5,946 nt of DNA from VGWB01 sp964614245 (GCA_964614245.1 CAZTKU010000175.1:1-5946); one strand, 5' to 3'; shown: positions 1 through 5,074, numbered from the stretch's first letter. Numbers and translations: made by a program. Notes: generated by a model from the letters alone, not told the origin.

Positions 1-1
1 C

Positions 2-226
2 GATGACGCGACGGTCTTCCAGACCATGAACCAGCTTCTAAACTCCGCTTACATCCGTCGTCTCCCCATCAGGCTCCTGGGCGTGAGAGCATCTCACATT
101 GTCGACCTGACGCAGCTCGAGCTTGAATTGTTCCCCGACGACCAAAAACGCTCCCAGATGCTCGAGGCAATTGACAAGATCCGAAAGAAATATGGAGACG
201 AGGTGATTCACGTGGGTAAAGTGTAG
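2..226 (+). CDS. dinB: Y-family DNA polymerase (DNA polymerase IV, DinB-like), C-terminal fragment
   Basis: This is the 3' end of a gene that begins before the window; the open frame runs from base 2 and stops at TAG 224-226, giving 74 residues. It matches the end of the little-finger domain of pol IV. The stretch RRLPIRLLGVRASHIVD is the last beta-strand segment (family pattern R-P-I/V-R-L-I/L-G-V-x-x-S). It is followed by the family-typical acidic 'LELFPDD' and the helix 'AIDKIRKKYGDEVIHVGK'. By family knowledge the little finger contacts DNA and helps recruit the polymerase to the sliding clamp; the enzyme does error-prone translesion synthesis. 'LELELFPDD' sits where many pol IV proteins carry a Q-L-x-L-F-like clamp-binding element, but that role is inferred. 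The catalytic palm lies outside the window, so an ImuB-like or other Y-family member cannot be fully excluded. The gene is convergent with the small membrane gene at 411-611. Confidence 0.85.
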   Translation, partial: DDATVFQTMNQLLNSAYIRRLPIRLLGVRASHIVDLTQLELELFPDDQKRSQMLEAIDKIRKKYGDEVIHVGKV

Positions 227-305
227 CGAGTCCCTCCGTCTGGACGGCAGCTTCCCGCAGCAAAACCTCTCGTGGGACCTTCAAAAGCGCGCGGCATTTG
301 TGTTT

Positions 306-372
306 CTAGTGCCGCTTCCAAAAAGTAATATTGTGTTCTGTCATCGAGAGTACCAATGGAAGCGAGCACTAG
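306..372. repeat. Inverted repeat with 15/16-bp arms in a convergent gap
   Basis: The left arm CTAGTGCCGCTTCCA (306-320) is the reverse complement of the right arm TGGAAGCGAGCACTAG (357-372) apart from one unpaired base. The arms are separated by 36 bases. The right end also lies in a perfect 10-bp palindrome GCACTAGTGC (366-375), and CTAGTGCC recurs as a direct copy at 306-313 and 369-376. It sits between the stop of the polymerase gene (226) and the stop of the leftward small membrane gene (411), the usual place for a bidirectional terminator. However, neither side has a T-run after the stem. Alternatives are an RNA-protecting hairpin or the remains of a small palindromic repeat element. 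The repeat itself is seen directly; any function is inference. Confidence 0.6.
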
Positions 373-410
373 TGCCTTGCTGAATACAGGATCTTTTATT
401 AGAAGTGGGA

Positions 411-611
411 CTAGCGAGCGGGAGAACCGCGAAGGATCCTGGCCGGAAGGAGAATGATCGCTTTCAGCAACTGAAATACTGCATCGACGGTAATGCCGAT
501 GAGACGGAAGGGCAGCAGTAGAACCCACACAAGGGGGTACAAGAGGAGAGCCAGCAGCGCGAGCGGCCAGCACAGAACGAGAAGTATCAACCAGAGTAAG
601 AATCTGACCAT
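411..611 (-). CDS. Small hydrophobic membrane protein (66 aa), unknown function
   Basis: A 66-residue protein on the minus strand, not assigned to a named family. Residues 3-42 are almost entirely Leu, Val, Ile, Trp, Ala and Phe, with a Trp-Pro at 15-16, a Tyr-Pro at 25-26 and a Pro-Phe-Arg at 34-36. This is compatible with two short transmembrane helices or one helical hairpin. Residues 42-60 form an amphipathic segment ending in a basic tail (ARILRGSPAR). The start is chosen at 611 because GGAGGAGGAGG lies 7 bases upstream. The longer reading from 698 adds 29 polar, Gly-rich residues with no such site and would run through the Shine-Dalgarno. The gene is divergent from the thioesterase operon and convergent with dinB. 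A possible -10 (CATAAT, complement of 698-703) has no good -35. The coherent hydrophobic pattern and strong ribosome site make it a likely real gene. Its role is unknown. Confidence 0.75.
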   Translation of the reverse strand: MVRFLLWLILLVLCWPLALLALLLYPLVWVLLLPFRLIGITVDAVFQLLKAIILLPARILRGSPAR

Positions 612-629
612 CGTTTTTCCTCCTCCTCC
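612..629 (-). promoter_or_regulatory. Strong Shine-Dalgarno for the 66-aa membrane protein
   Basis: Read on the minus strand this is GGAGGAGGAGG (complement of 619-629), then a 7-base A-rich spacer, then ATG at 611. It is an unusually long, triple-register match to the anti-Shine-Dalgarno sequence. It decides the start of the small gene against the upstream ATG at 698, and it suggests high translation of a short, very hydrophobic protein. Confidence 0.8.
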
Positions 630-703
630 GACTACGTGTCTTCCCCCCATGAAGTTGCAGACAGAGAAAATCAAACTGGTCTCCGTGTCCCGACACATTA
701 TGA

Positions 704-732
704 TTGACCACGCGTGCTTTTTTCCCTAATAT
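704..732 (+). promoter_or_regulatory. Sigma70-like promoter for the rightward gene block
   Basis: TTGACC (704-709) and TAATAT (727-732) are separated by exactly 17 bases. The -35 matches consensus at 5 of 6 positions and the -10 at 4 of 6. Transcription would start near 739-741, leaving a leader of about 36 bases before the thioesterase ATG at 776. The spacer contains the 8-bp palindrome CACGCGTG (709-716). Just upstream is a short inverted repeat, GTGTC (685-689) and GACAC (692-696). Either could be an operator, but that is speculative. This is the only good promoter seen upstream of the block 776-4920. Confidence 0.6.
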
Positions 733-775
733 TGGCTACGACGCTTGCTGATCCTCACTAAACCTCGAACATGCT

Positions 776-1207
776 ATGCCCCGTGTAGAGCTTGAGTTAC
801 CAGAGCGATTTCAGTTTGTCACCGAAATTCCCCTTCGCATCACTGATATCAACTATGGGGGCCATCTGGGCAATGACGCGCTCCTCTCCTTGCTCCACGA
901 GGCTCGGGTCCAGTTCCTGCGTCAGTACGGCTTCACAGAAATGAACGTCGACGGACAAAGCATCATCATGGCGGATGCGGTACTTGTTTACAGGTCGGAG
1001 GGTTTCTACGGCGACGTCGCACGGATTGAGATCGCGGTCAGCAATATGGAATCGCACGGATGCGATTTCATCTATAGAGTAACGAACAAGGAAACCGGAA
1101 AGGAACTGGCGCGGGCGAAGACAGGAATCCTGTTCTATGACTACGAGAAGAAGAGGATTCTCCAGGTTCCGAAGAAGTTCAAGAGCCTCTTTTCGAGCAA
1201 CATGTGA
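776..1207 (+). CDS. Hot-dog fold acyl-CoA thioesterase (4HBT family)
   Basis: A 143-residue protein, the usual length for a single-domain 4HBT/YbgC-FadM-type thioesterase. Such enzymes hydrolyse acyl-CoA or acyl-ACP thioesters in the cytoplasm as dimers or tetramers. The signature region is at residues 21-44: R21, then D24-I-N26, G28-G29-H30-L31, N33 and H41-E42-A43-R44. This is the family pattern D-x-N-x-x-G-H-x-x-N followed about ten residues later by E-A-R. D24 aligns with the catalytic Asp of 4-hydroxybenzoyl-CoA thioesterase-like enzymes, and E42 lies on the long central helix. The rest alternates strands as expected (residues 65-125), including 'RAKTGILFYDYEKKRILQVP' near the end. ATG 776 is taken as the start because the only nearby alternative, ATG 771, hits a stop at once. 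The Shine-Dalgarno is weak. The natural substrate cannot be read from sequence. It is probably the first gene of the rightward block. Confidence 0.85.
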   Translation: MPRVELELPERFQFVTEIPLRITDINYGGHLGNDALLSLLHEARVQFLRQYGFTEMNVDGQSIIMADAVLVYRSEGFYGDVARIEIAVSNMESHGCDFIYRVTNKETGKELARAKTGILFYDYEKKRILQVPKKFKSLFSSNM

Positions 1208-1232
1208 AAGCAGGTCTTCATTCTCTGCTTTC
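1206..1232 (+). terminator. Hairpin at the end of the thioesterase gene (possible weak terminator)
   Basis: GAAAGCAG (1206-1213) pairs perfectly with CTGCTTTC (1225-1232) across an 11-base loop. The stem begins inside the thioesterase stop codon and is followed by T-rich TATTTCTG. Position and tail suit a leaky intrinsic terminator or a processing/stability hairpin between the first two genes. The stem is only half GC and the T-tract is interrupted, so termination would be partial at best. Confidence 0.35.
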
Positions 1233-1234
1233 TA

Positions 1235-1246
1235 TTTCTGCAGAAA
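1235..1246. repeat. 12-bp perfect palindrome before the peptidase start
   Basis: TTTCTGCAGAAA is a perfect palindrome ending 6 bases before ATG 1253, where a Shine-Dalgarno would be expected but none is seen. It could be a protein-binding half-site pair or simply chance. No promoter is visible beside it. Confidence 0.35.
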
Positions 1247-1252
1247 ACACAA

Positions 1253-2470
1253 ATGAACCGGCTGGCTGAATCGTATGTGAAGCTCGTCCTTGCCCTGGGC
1301 GAGCACGACGGCGACTACGTGGATGCCTATTACGGTCCACCGCAATGGCGTGACGAGATCAAGCGCGCCGGAATGTCGCTTTATGCCATTCAACAATCGG
1401 CCAAGGGCATACGAGAACAACTGCTTGGAACGAGCGTCGATCCCGCCGACGAGATGCAGCAGCTGCGGAAACACTATTTGGTGAAGCAGCTGGAGGCAGT
1501 GCTCACACGGGTCGAGATGCTCAAAGGGAAACGGCTCTCGTTCGATGTAGAAGCGCAGGCCTTGTACGACGCCAAACCTCCGCATCATACGGAGGATGAC
1601 TTCAAGGCGATTCTGCGCAGCCTTGATGGACTGCTGCCGGGCACAGGAGCGACCACTGAGCGGCATGAAGAGTTCCGGAAGGCATTCATCATTCCAGGCG
1701 AGAAGCTCGACGCCGTTTTTCAAGCAGCTATCACGGAGTGCCGGAAACGAACGAGGAGACACATCGAGCTCCCTTCGAGCGAAAGCTTTGCCCTTGAATA
1801 CGTCAAAAACAAATCTTGGAGCGGATACAACTGGTACAAGGGTAAAAGTCACAGCCTCATCCAGATCAACACCGACCTTCCGATATACATCGATCGTGCC
1901 GTTGACCTTGCAGCGCACGAAGGGTATCCGGGGCACCATGTTTATAACACATTGCTTGAACAGCACTTGGCGAAAAAGCTCAACTGGGTCGAGTTCACCG
2001 TGTACGCTCTGTTTAGCCCACAGTCGCTCATCGCAGAAGGCACGGCCAACTTCGGCATCGAGGTGACCTTCCCGGGAAGCGAGCGCGTTGAGTTTGAGCG
2101 GGAAGGGCTCTTTCCTCTCGCCGGAATGAATTCGGAACAAGCCGACCGCTACTATCAGATTCATCAGTTCGCGGCCAAATTGAACTACGCGCACAACGAG
2201 GCAGCCCGCGGATACCTCGACGGCATCTTCAGTCGAGAACAGGCGGAGGAATTCTTGGTGTCGTATGCTCTGATGTCTGCCGACCGCGCCAGACAACGCC
2301 TACGATTCATCGACAGGTATCGCAGCTACGTCATCAACTACAACCTTGGTCAGGATTTGGTACGACGCTACATCGAATCTCGTGGCGGCACGGCCGACCG
2401 TCCGGACAAACGTTGGGGGGAGTTCAAGCAACTGCTCTCGTCTCCGCGCTTGCCGTCCCAGCTACGGTAA
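1253..2470 (+). CDS. DUF885-like zinc-dependent peptidase (putative)
   Basis: A 405-residue protein with the core of the DUF885 family of putative zinc metallopeptidases. The key motif H222-E223-G-Y-P-G-H228-H229 matches the family's H-E-x-x-P-G-H-H, where the histidines are expected to bind zinc and the Glu to act as catalytic base. About 33 residues on, A261-E262-G263-T-A matches the family's E-G-W-A motif, with E262 the likely third metal ligand as in gluzincins. The N-terminus (LGEHDGDYVDAYYGPPQW) and the helix-rich remainder are typical of these alpha-helical enzymes. The protein is shorter than many DUF885 members, mainly at the N-terminus, and has no signal peptide from this ATG. The frame is open back to the thioesterase stop and encodes a hydrophobic stretch, but no conventional start codon exists there. 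The substrate is unknown. It lies 45 bases after the thioesterase and 54 bases before truA. Confidence 0.7.
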   Translation: MNRLAESYVKLVLALGEHDGDYVDAYYGPPQWRDEIKRAGMSLYAIQQSAKGIREQLLGTSVDPADEMQQLRKHYLVKQLEAVLTRVEMLKGKRLSFDVEAQALYDAKPPHHTEDDFKAILRSLDGLLPGTGATTERHEEFRKAFIIPGEKLDAVFQAAITECRKRTRRHIELPSSESFALEYVKNKSWSGYNWYKGKSHSLIQINTDLPIYIDRAVDLAAHEGYPGHHVYNTLLEQHLAKKLNWVEFTVYALFSPQSLIAEGTANFGIEVTFPGSERVEFEREGLFPLAGMNSEQADRYYQIHQFAAKLNYAHNEAARGYLDGIFSREQAEEFLVSYALMSADRARQRLRFIDRYRSYVINYNLGQDLVRRYIESRGGTADRPDKRWGEFKQLLSSPRLPSQLR

Positions 2471-2479
2471 ACATCGCAC

Positions 2480-2508
2480 GTCCTAGGCACCTCAAAGGTG
2501 CGTAGGAC
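2480..2508 (+). promoter_or_regulatory. Stable hairpin in the truA leader
   Basis: Outer arms GTCCTA (2480-2485) and TAGGAC (2503-2508) and inner arms GCACCT (2487-2492) and AGGTGC (2496-2501) form 12 base pairs. One G/G mismatch separates the inner and outer arms, and the loop is CAA. It starts 9 bases after the peptidase stop and ends 5 bases before the truA Shine-Dalgarno AGAGGA (2514-2519). A TTCTT tract follows, too poor in T for a confident intrinsic terminator. It may be a weak terminator/attenuator, a 5' stability element for truA-lspA mRNA, or a translation-control hairpin. CCTC (2490-2493) could instead pair with GAGG of the ribosome site. The structure is certain as sequence; its role is inferred. 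Confidence 0.6.
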
Positions 2509-2524
2509 TTCTTAGAGGAAATCG

Positions 2525-3319
2525 ATGGCTCGCTTCAAACTTTTTGTTGAATATGAAGGTACCCGCTACAGCGGATGGCAGATCCAGAAGAACGCGCGGA
2601 CAATCCAAGGGGAGCTCGCGAGCGCGATCGGAACCGTCCTCGGCACAGCGGATTTTGAGCTCTACGGCTCCGGACGAACGGATGCAGGTGTTCACGCACT
2701 TCGACAGGTGGCGCACTTGGAGGCGAAGACTGTCCTCGCGCCAGAAGTCCTGAGAATGAAAATCAACGATGAATTGCCCGCAGATATCAGCGTCCTGGAG
2801 GTCGAAAAATCCTCTCCCCAGTTCCACGCGCGCCACGATGCTCTATCGAGGAGCTATCTCTATCAAATCTCCCGGAGGAGGACAGCGTTAGGCAAGCGGT
2901 ACGTGTGGTGGATTAAAGACGAGCTTGACGTCCGTCGCATGAGAGAAGCGGCCGAATTCTTTGTCGGTATGAAGGACTTCCGATCTTTCACTGCTGACGA
3001 CCCGGAAGAAAAATCGACGAGCGTGAAGATCGAGAAGCTGCAAATCCACGAAAGCGGAGATCTGATTCTCATTCGGATCGTGGGTTCCCATTTCCTGTGG
3101 AAGATGGTGCGTCAGATCGTCGGCGTGCTGGCGGAGGTGGGTCGGGGAAAACTGACATTGAAGGAACTTGGAAATTTCCTAAACGATGCATCAGGTACGC
3201 CAGCGAAGCTGACGGCTCCCCCCTCTGGGCTCTTTCTCGAGCGGGTCTACTACGAAGGAGAGGCAGAACTTGACCGCCTCGAGCCTGTCATGAGGATCGA
3301 GTCTGAGAAGAAACGATGA
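2525..3319 (+). CDS. truA: tRNA pseudouridine(38-40) synthase TruA
   Basis: A 264-residue protein, normal length for TruA, which isomerises uridine to pseudouridine at positions 38, 39 and 40 of the anticodon stem-loop of many tRNAs. The N-terminus 'FKLFVEYEGTRYSGWQIQ' (4-21) is the first conserved block. The catalytic motif G48-S-G-R-T-D53-A-G-V-H-A follows, with D53 the nucleophilic Asp (E. coli D60). Next come F100-H-A-R103 and the S110-Y111-L-Y113 segment carrying the conserved active-site Tyr. The C-terminal block 'SHFLWKMVRQIVG' (188-200) has Lys where many TruA proteins have Asn. 'APPSGLFLERVYY' (231-243) closes the domain, with a charged tail of about 20 residues beyond it. The start ATG 2525 follows AGAGGA by 5 bases. 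The stop overlaps the lspA start in ATGA, so the two are probably co-translated. All catalytic residues are intact. Confidence 0.96.
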   Translation: MARFKLFVEYEGTRYSGWQIQKNARTIQGELASAIGTVLGTADFELYGSGRTDAGVHALRQVAHLEAKTVLAPEVLRMKINDELPADISVLEVEKSSPQFHARHDALSRSYLYQISRRRTALGKRYVWWIKDELDVRRMREAAEFFVGMKDFRSFTADDPEEKSTSVKIEKLQIHESGDLILIRIVGSHFLWKMVRQIVGVLAEVGRGKLTLKELGNFLNDASGTPAKLTAPPSGLFLERVYYEGEAELDRLEPVMRIESEKKR

Positions 3320-3822
3320 CGCAAGCTCAACGAATCATTTTGATAGTCGTAGTTGTGGTATCATGCATCGGCTGTGATCAAGCAGCCAAAACCATCGCGC
3401 AGCAAACGCTTCCAGCGAACGAGTCGGTGAACTTGCTCGGGGATGTCTTTCATCTGCAGTACTCGGAAAATCACGGTGCCATGTTGGGAATCGGGTCGGA
3501 TCTTCCACCGGGGATTCGATTCTGGCTGTTCATCGTGTTTGCTGGCTGTGCACTCACGGCAATCCTCGCGTTTGTTCTCACGAACGGGAAACTGAACGTC
3601 GGCGGGATCTTCTCGCTCTCCCTGATCCTGGGCGGCGGCCTGAGTAACCTCATCGACCGTGTGCTCAGGGGAGGCGTCGTCGTGGATTTCATGGTCGTCG
3701 TTCTCGGATCAGTCCGAACGGCGATCTTCAATCTGGCTGATCTGGCTATTCTTGCGGGACTTCTCGCGTTCCTTCTCTCATCTATCCCGCGGTTCTCACG
3801 GTCCGCAAGAGTTACCCGATGA
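3316..3822 (+). CDS. lspA: Lipoprotein signal peptidase II LspA
   Basis: A 168-residue inner-membrane aspartyl protease that cleaves the signal peptide of diacylglyceryl-modified prolipoproteins just before the lipidated Cys. Four hydrophobic segments are visible, at about residues 7-20, 67-88, 96-112 and 134-156. Conserved blocks are D21-Q-A-A-K25 at the end of the first helix, E51-N52-H-G-A (the N-x-G-A motif), and 'GGLSNLIDRVLRGGVVVDF' holding catalytic D124. The second catalytic Asp is D142 in F138-N-L-A-D142. The two Asp positions match those known for LspA of Pseudomonas aeruginosa (124 and 143). The family usually has Phe after the N-x-G-A motif region (NxGAAF), while this protein reads 'AMLGIGSDLP', resembling a variant branch. 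It has no strong Shine-Dalgarno of its own; the 4-bp ATGA overlap with truA suggests re-initiation. Its own stop overlaps the next ORF in the same way. Confidence 0.95.
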   Translation: MTQAQRIILIVVVVVSCIGCDQAAKTIAQQTLPANESVNLLGDVFHLQYSENHGAMLGIGSDLPPGIRFWLFIVFAGCALTAILAFVLTNGKLNVGGIFSLSLILGGGLSNLIDRVLRGGVVVDFMVVVLGSVRTAIFNLADLAILAGLLAFLLSSIPRFSRSARVTR

Positions 3823-3992
3823 TGGCGCTCGAAGGAGTCTTCGACGATCCTGTGAAACCTCTCATCAATTCCCCCTGGCCCACTGCAATGATCGGCCACA
3901 GCGAACAAGAGTTCACCGCCCGTTTTGCGATTGAAGCAGAAACTGACCTACAGAAGGGAACGGACCGAATGTTGGAAGCGGCGGTTCAGTAG
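3819..3992 (+). CDS. Hypothetical 57-aa protein coupled to lspA
   Basis: A short frame I do not recognise. It starts at ATG 3819, overlapping the lspA stop in ATGA (a second ATG follows at 3822), and ends at TAG 3990-3992. The product is soluble and mildly acidic, beginning MMALEGVFDD and ending TDRMLEAAVQ. It has a 'NSPWPTAMIGH' middle and a 'QEFTARFAIEAETDL' segment; there are no membrane segments or Cys. In favour of a real gene are the third consecutive coupled start in this operon and that it fills an otherwise empty 196-base gap exactly. Against it are the short length, no recognised family and no Shine-Dalgarno beyond the coupling. A small hairpin (TCGAAG 3829-3834 with CTTCGA 3839-3844) could instead mark untranslated sequence after lspA. 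It might also be the degraded remnant of a longer gene. Confidence 0.45.
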   Translation: MMALEGVFDDPVKPLINSPWPTAMIGHSEQEFTARFAIEAETDLQKGTDRMLEAAVQ

Positions 3993-4015
3993 CAGGGAGT
4001 ACGGGAGAGACAGCA

Positions 4016-4267
4016 ATGTTCGAGACAATACTATTGATCATGGCTGCAGCGATAGTGTTCTTGGGGGTAAGAATCGTGATGAAGATACGCGAGATTTCAT
4101 CCTACAAAGGTGAAGAAGAAGAGCAAGCCAGCACTCTGAAAGCTCGGCTTCCCAAGGATCTACAAAGCCTCAAGCTCGAGGAATCGACTATCGAGGACTG
4201 GGATACCCCAAGCACGACGAACAAGAAGGTCCGTGGCAACGAAGCACCTCCGCAGAAACCACAGTGA
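4016..4267 (+). CDS. Small membrane-anchored protein (83 aa), unknown function
   Basis: An 83-residue protein of no family I recognise. Residues 4-22 are hydrophobic (ILLIMAAAIVFLGV, with R19 near the end) and would form one transmembrane helix. K23 and R25 follow, consistent with the C-terminus in the cytoplasm by the positive-inside rule. The rest is hydrophilic and probably largely disordered: an acidic run E33-E36, a charged stretch containing 'ARLPKDLQSLKLEESTIEDW', then a Pro/Lys/Asn-rich tail ending in PPQKPQ. GGGAG (4003-4007) lies 8 bases before ATG 4016, a reasonable Shine-Dalgarno. The stop overlaps the following GTG start in GTGA. Together with the one-helix-plus-tail architecture, this suggests a real gene co-expressed with the hydrolase. 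The topology resembles small membrane adaptor or scaffold proteins, but no function can be assigned. Confidence 0.7.
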   Translation: MFETILLIMAAAIVFLGVRIVMKIREISSYKGEEEEQASTLKARLPKDLQSLKLEESTIEDWDTPSTTNKKVRGNEAPPQKPQ

Positions 4268-4920
4268 GCAAAACCCTCATCGACGTCAGCCACGCCGTTG
4301 AAGAAGGGCTGATAACCTACAAAGGGCTCCCCGCTCCTTTGATTTGCGATTATCTGAGCCGAGAAGATTCGCGAAAGCACTACGCTCCCGGAACGGAATT
4401 TCACATCGGGAAGCTCGAGATGGTGGCAAATACCGGAACATATGTCGATTCCCCCTTCCATCGTTATGCAGATGGAAAAGATCTTTCGCAACTCCCTCTT
4501 TCTTCGCTCGCCAACCTGGATGGAGTCGTCGTTCGCAAGAAGCAGCAAGCTCGTGCAATTGACAAGAATGCCTTCGGTGGAGTGGACGTGCGGGGCAAGG
4601 CGGTGCTGATACAAACAGGATGGGATGAGCATTGGAAGACCGACCGGTATTTTCAGGGACATCCCTTCCTGACGAAGGAGGCAGCTGAACATCTTGTGCG
4701 GAGTGGAGCGACCTTGGTCGGCATTGACTCACTCAACATCGACAGCACCGATGATCTCGCGCGGCCCGTTCATTCAATCCTTCTGGGTGCTGATATTCCC
4801 ATCGTGGAGCATCTCTGCAACCTCGGGTCCCTGCCTGATGCCGGCTTCATGTTCTTCGCTGTGCCTGTGATGATTCGAAAGTTGGGCAGTTTCCCCGTTC
4901 GCGCATTTGCGATCGTGTGA
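4264..4920 (+). CDS. Cyclase / kynurenine formamidase-like metal-dependent hydrolase
   Basis: A 218-residue member of the 'cyclase' family (PF04199), which includes kynurenine formamidase KynB and isatin hydrolase, enzymes that hydrolyse amide or lactam bonds with a bound metal pair. The fold markers are the opening 'LIDVSHAVEEGLITY' and the metal-site region N56-T-G-T-Y60-V-D62-S-P-F-H66. 'KAVLIQTGWDEHW' (112-124) and 'LVGIDSLNIDSTDD' (151-164) follow, then H170 and the C-terminal E182-H-L-C-N-L. The family norm for the metal motif is H-T-G-T/A-H-x-D-x-P-x-H. Here the first and second His are Asn56 and Tyr60, while D62, H66, H170 and E182 remain. This implies an altered or single metal site or a different substrate, so it should not be named KynB. 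The start is GTG 4264 inside GTGA, coupled to the 83-residue gene, with no clear Shine-Dalgarno. No tryptophan-pathway genes are nearby. Confidence 0.8.
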   Translation: MSKTLIDVSHAVEEGLITYKGLPAPLICDYLSREDSRKHYAPGTEFHIGKLEMVANTGTYVDSPFHRYADGKDLSQLPLSSLANLDGVVVRKKQQARAIDKNAFGGVDVRGKAVLIQTGWDEHWKTDRYFQGHPFLTKEAAEHLVRSGATLVGIDSLNIDSTDDLARPVHSILLGADIPIVEHLCNLGSLPDAGFMFFAVPVMIRKLGSFPVRAFAIV

Positions 4921-4974
4921 TGCTGGTCCTCGCGGCGTTTTTGTTTCAAAGTTCAGAACCTTATCTCTCCCAGC

Positions 4975-5003
4975 TTGACATTCAAACCATAATCTGCTAA
5001 TCT
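4975..5003 (+). promoter_or_regulatory. Sigma70-like promoter for fucI
   Basis: A perfect -35 TTGACA (4975-4980) is followed after exactly 17 bases by TAATCT (4998-5003), which keeps the most conserved -10 positions (T1, A2, T6). Transcription would start near 5010, giving a pyrimidine-rich leader of about 70 bases before fucI. This marks fucI as the start of a new unit rather than a continuation of the upstream block. No clear operator palindrome overlaps it. The 54 bases between the upstream stop and the -35 show one T-tract (4939-4943) but no convincing terminator stem. Confidence 0.6.
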
Positions 5004-5067
5004 TAGCCACTCCTCACCCCGCTTCTCCACAGATCCAAACACTGATCATCACCACATTGCCCGGAAC

Positions 5068-5074
5068 AAAGGAG
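5068..5074 (+). promoter_or_regulatory. Shine-Dalgarno of fucI
   Basis: AAAGGAG ends 8 bases before ATG 5083, a textbook ribosome site. It fixes the fucI start and shows that this host uses canonical initiation where genes are not coupled. Confidence 0.75.

Noticed and set aside
238..249. CCGTC/GACGG hairpin just after the polymerase stop
   Set aside because: Only four pairs are possible with a normal loop and no T-run follows, so it is too weak to call.
208..711. 167-codon minus-strand open frame across the small membrane gene and inverted repeat
   Set aside because: It overlaps the better-supported 66-residue gene in another frame, lacks a ribosome site and gives a low-complexity Arg/Ser-rich product.
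1232..2296. Long open frame of 354 codons on the minus strand
   Set aside because: It lies entirely opposite the peptidase gene, whose zinc motifs are clear. Its translation is Arg/Val/Phe-rich with no recognisable domain, as expected for a complementary-strand shadow.
3366..3380. Lipobox-like SCIGC at the end of the first hydrophobic segment of LspA
   Set aside because: It is part of the first LspA helix, just before the conserved D-Q-x-x-K motif, and the protein is clearly a polytopic peptidase rather than a lipoprotein.
3471..3908. 145-codon minus-strand open frame opposite lspA
   Set aside because: Arg-rich shadow of the lspA coding strand, which contains both catalytic Asp motifs.
4102..4692. 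196-codon minus-strand open frame
   Set aside because: Antisense to the 83-residue gene and the cyclase-family gene. It has no domain and no ribosome site, and the sense frames carry family motifs.
4921..4960. Possible intrinsic terminator after the cyclase-family gene
   Set aside because: There is a T-tract at 4939-4943, but no GC-rich stem of useful length precedes it.
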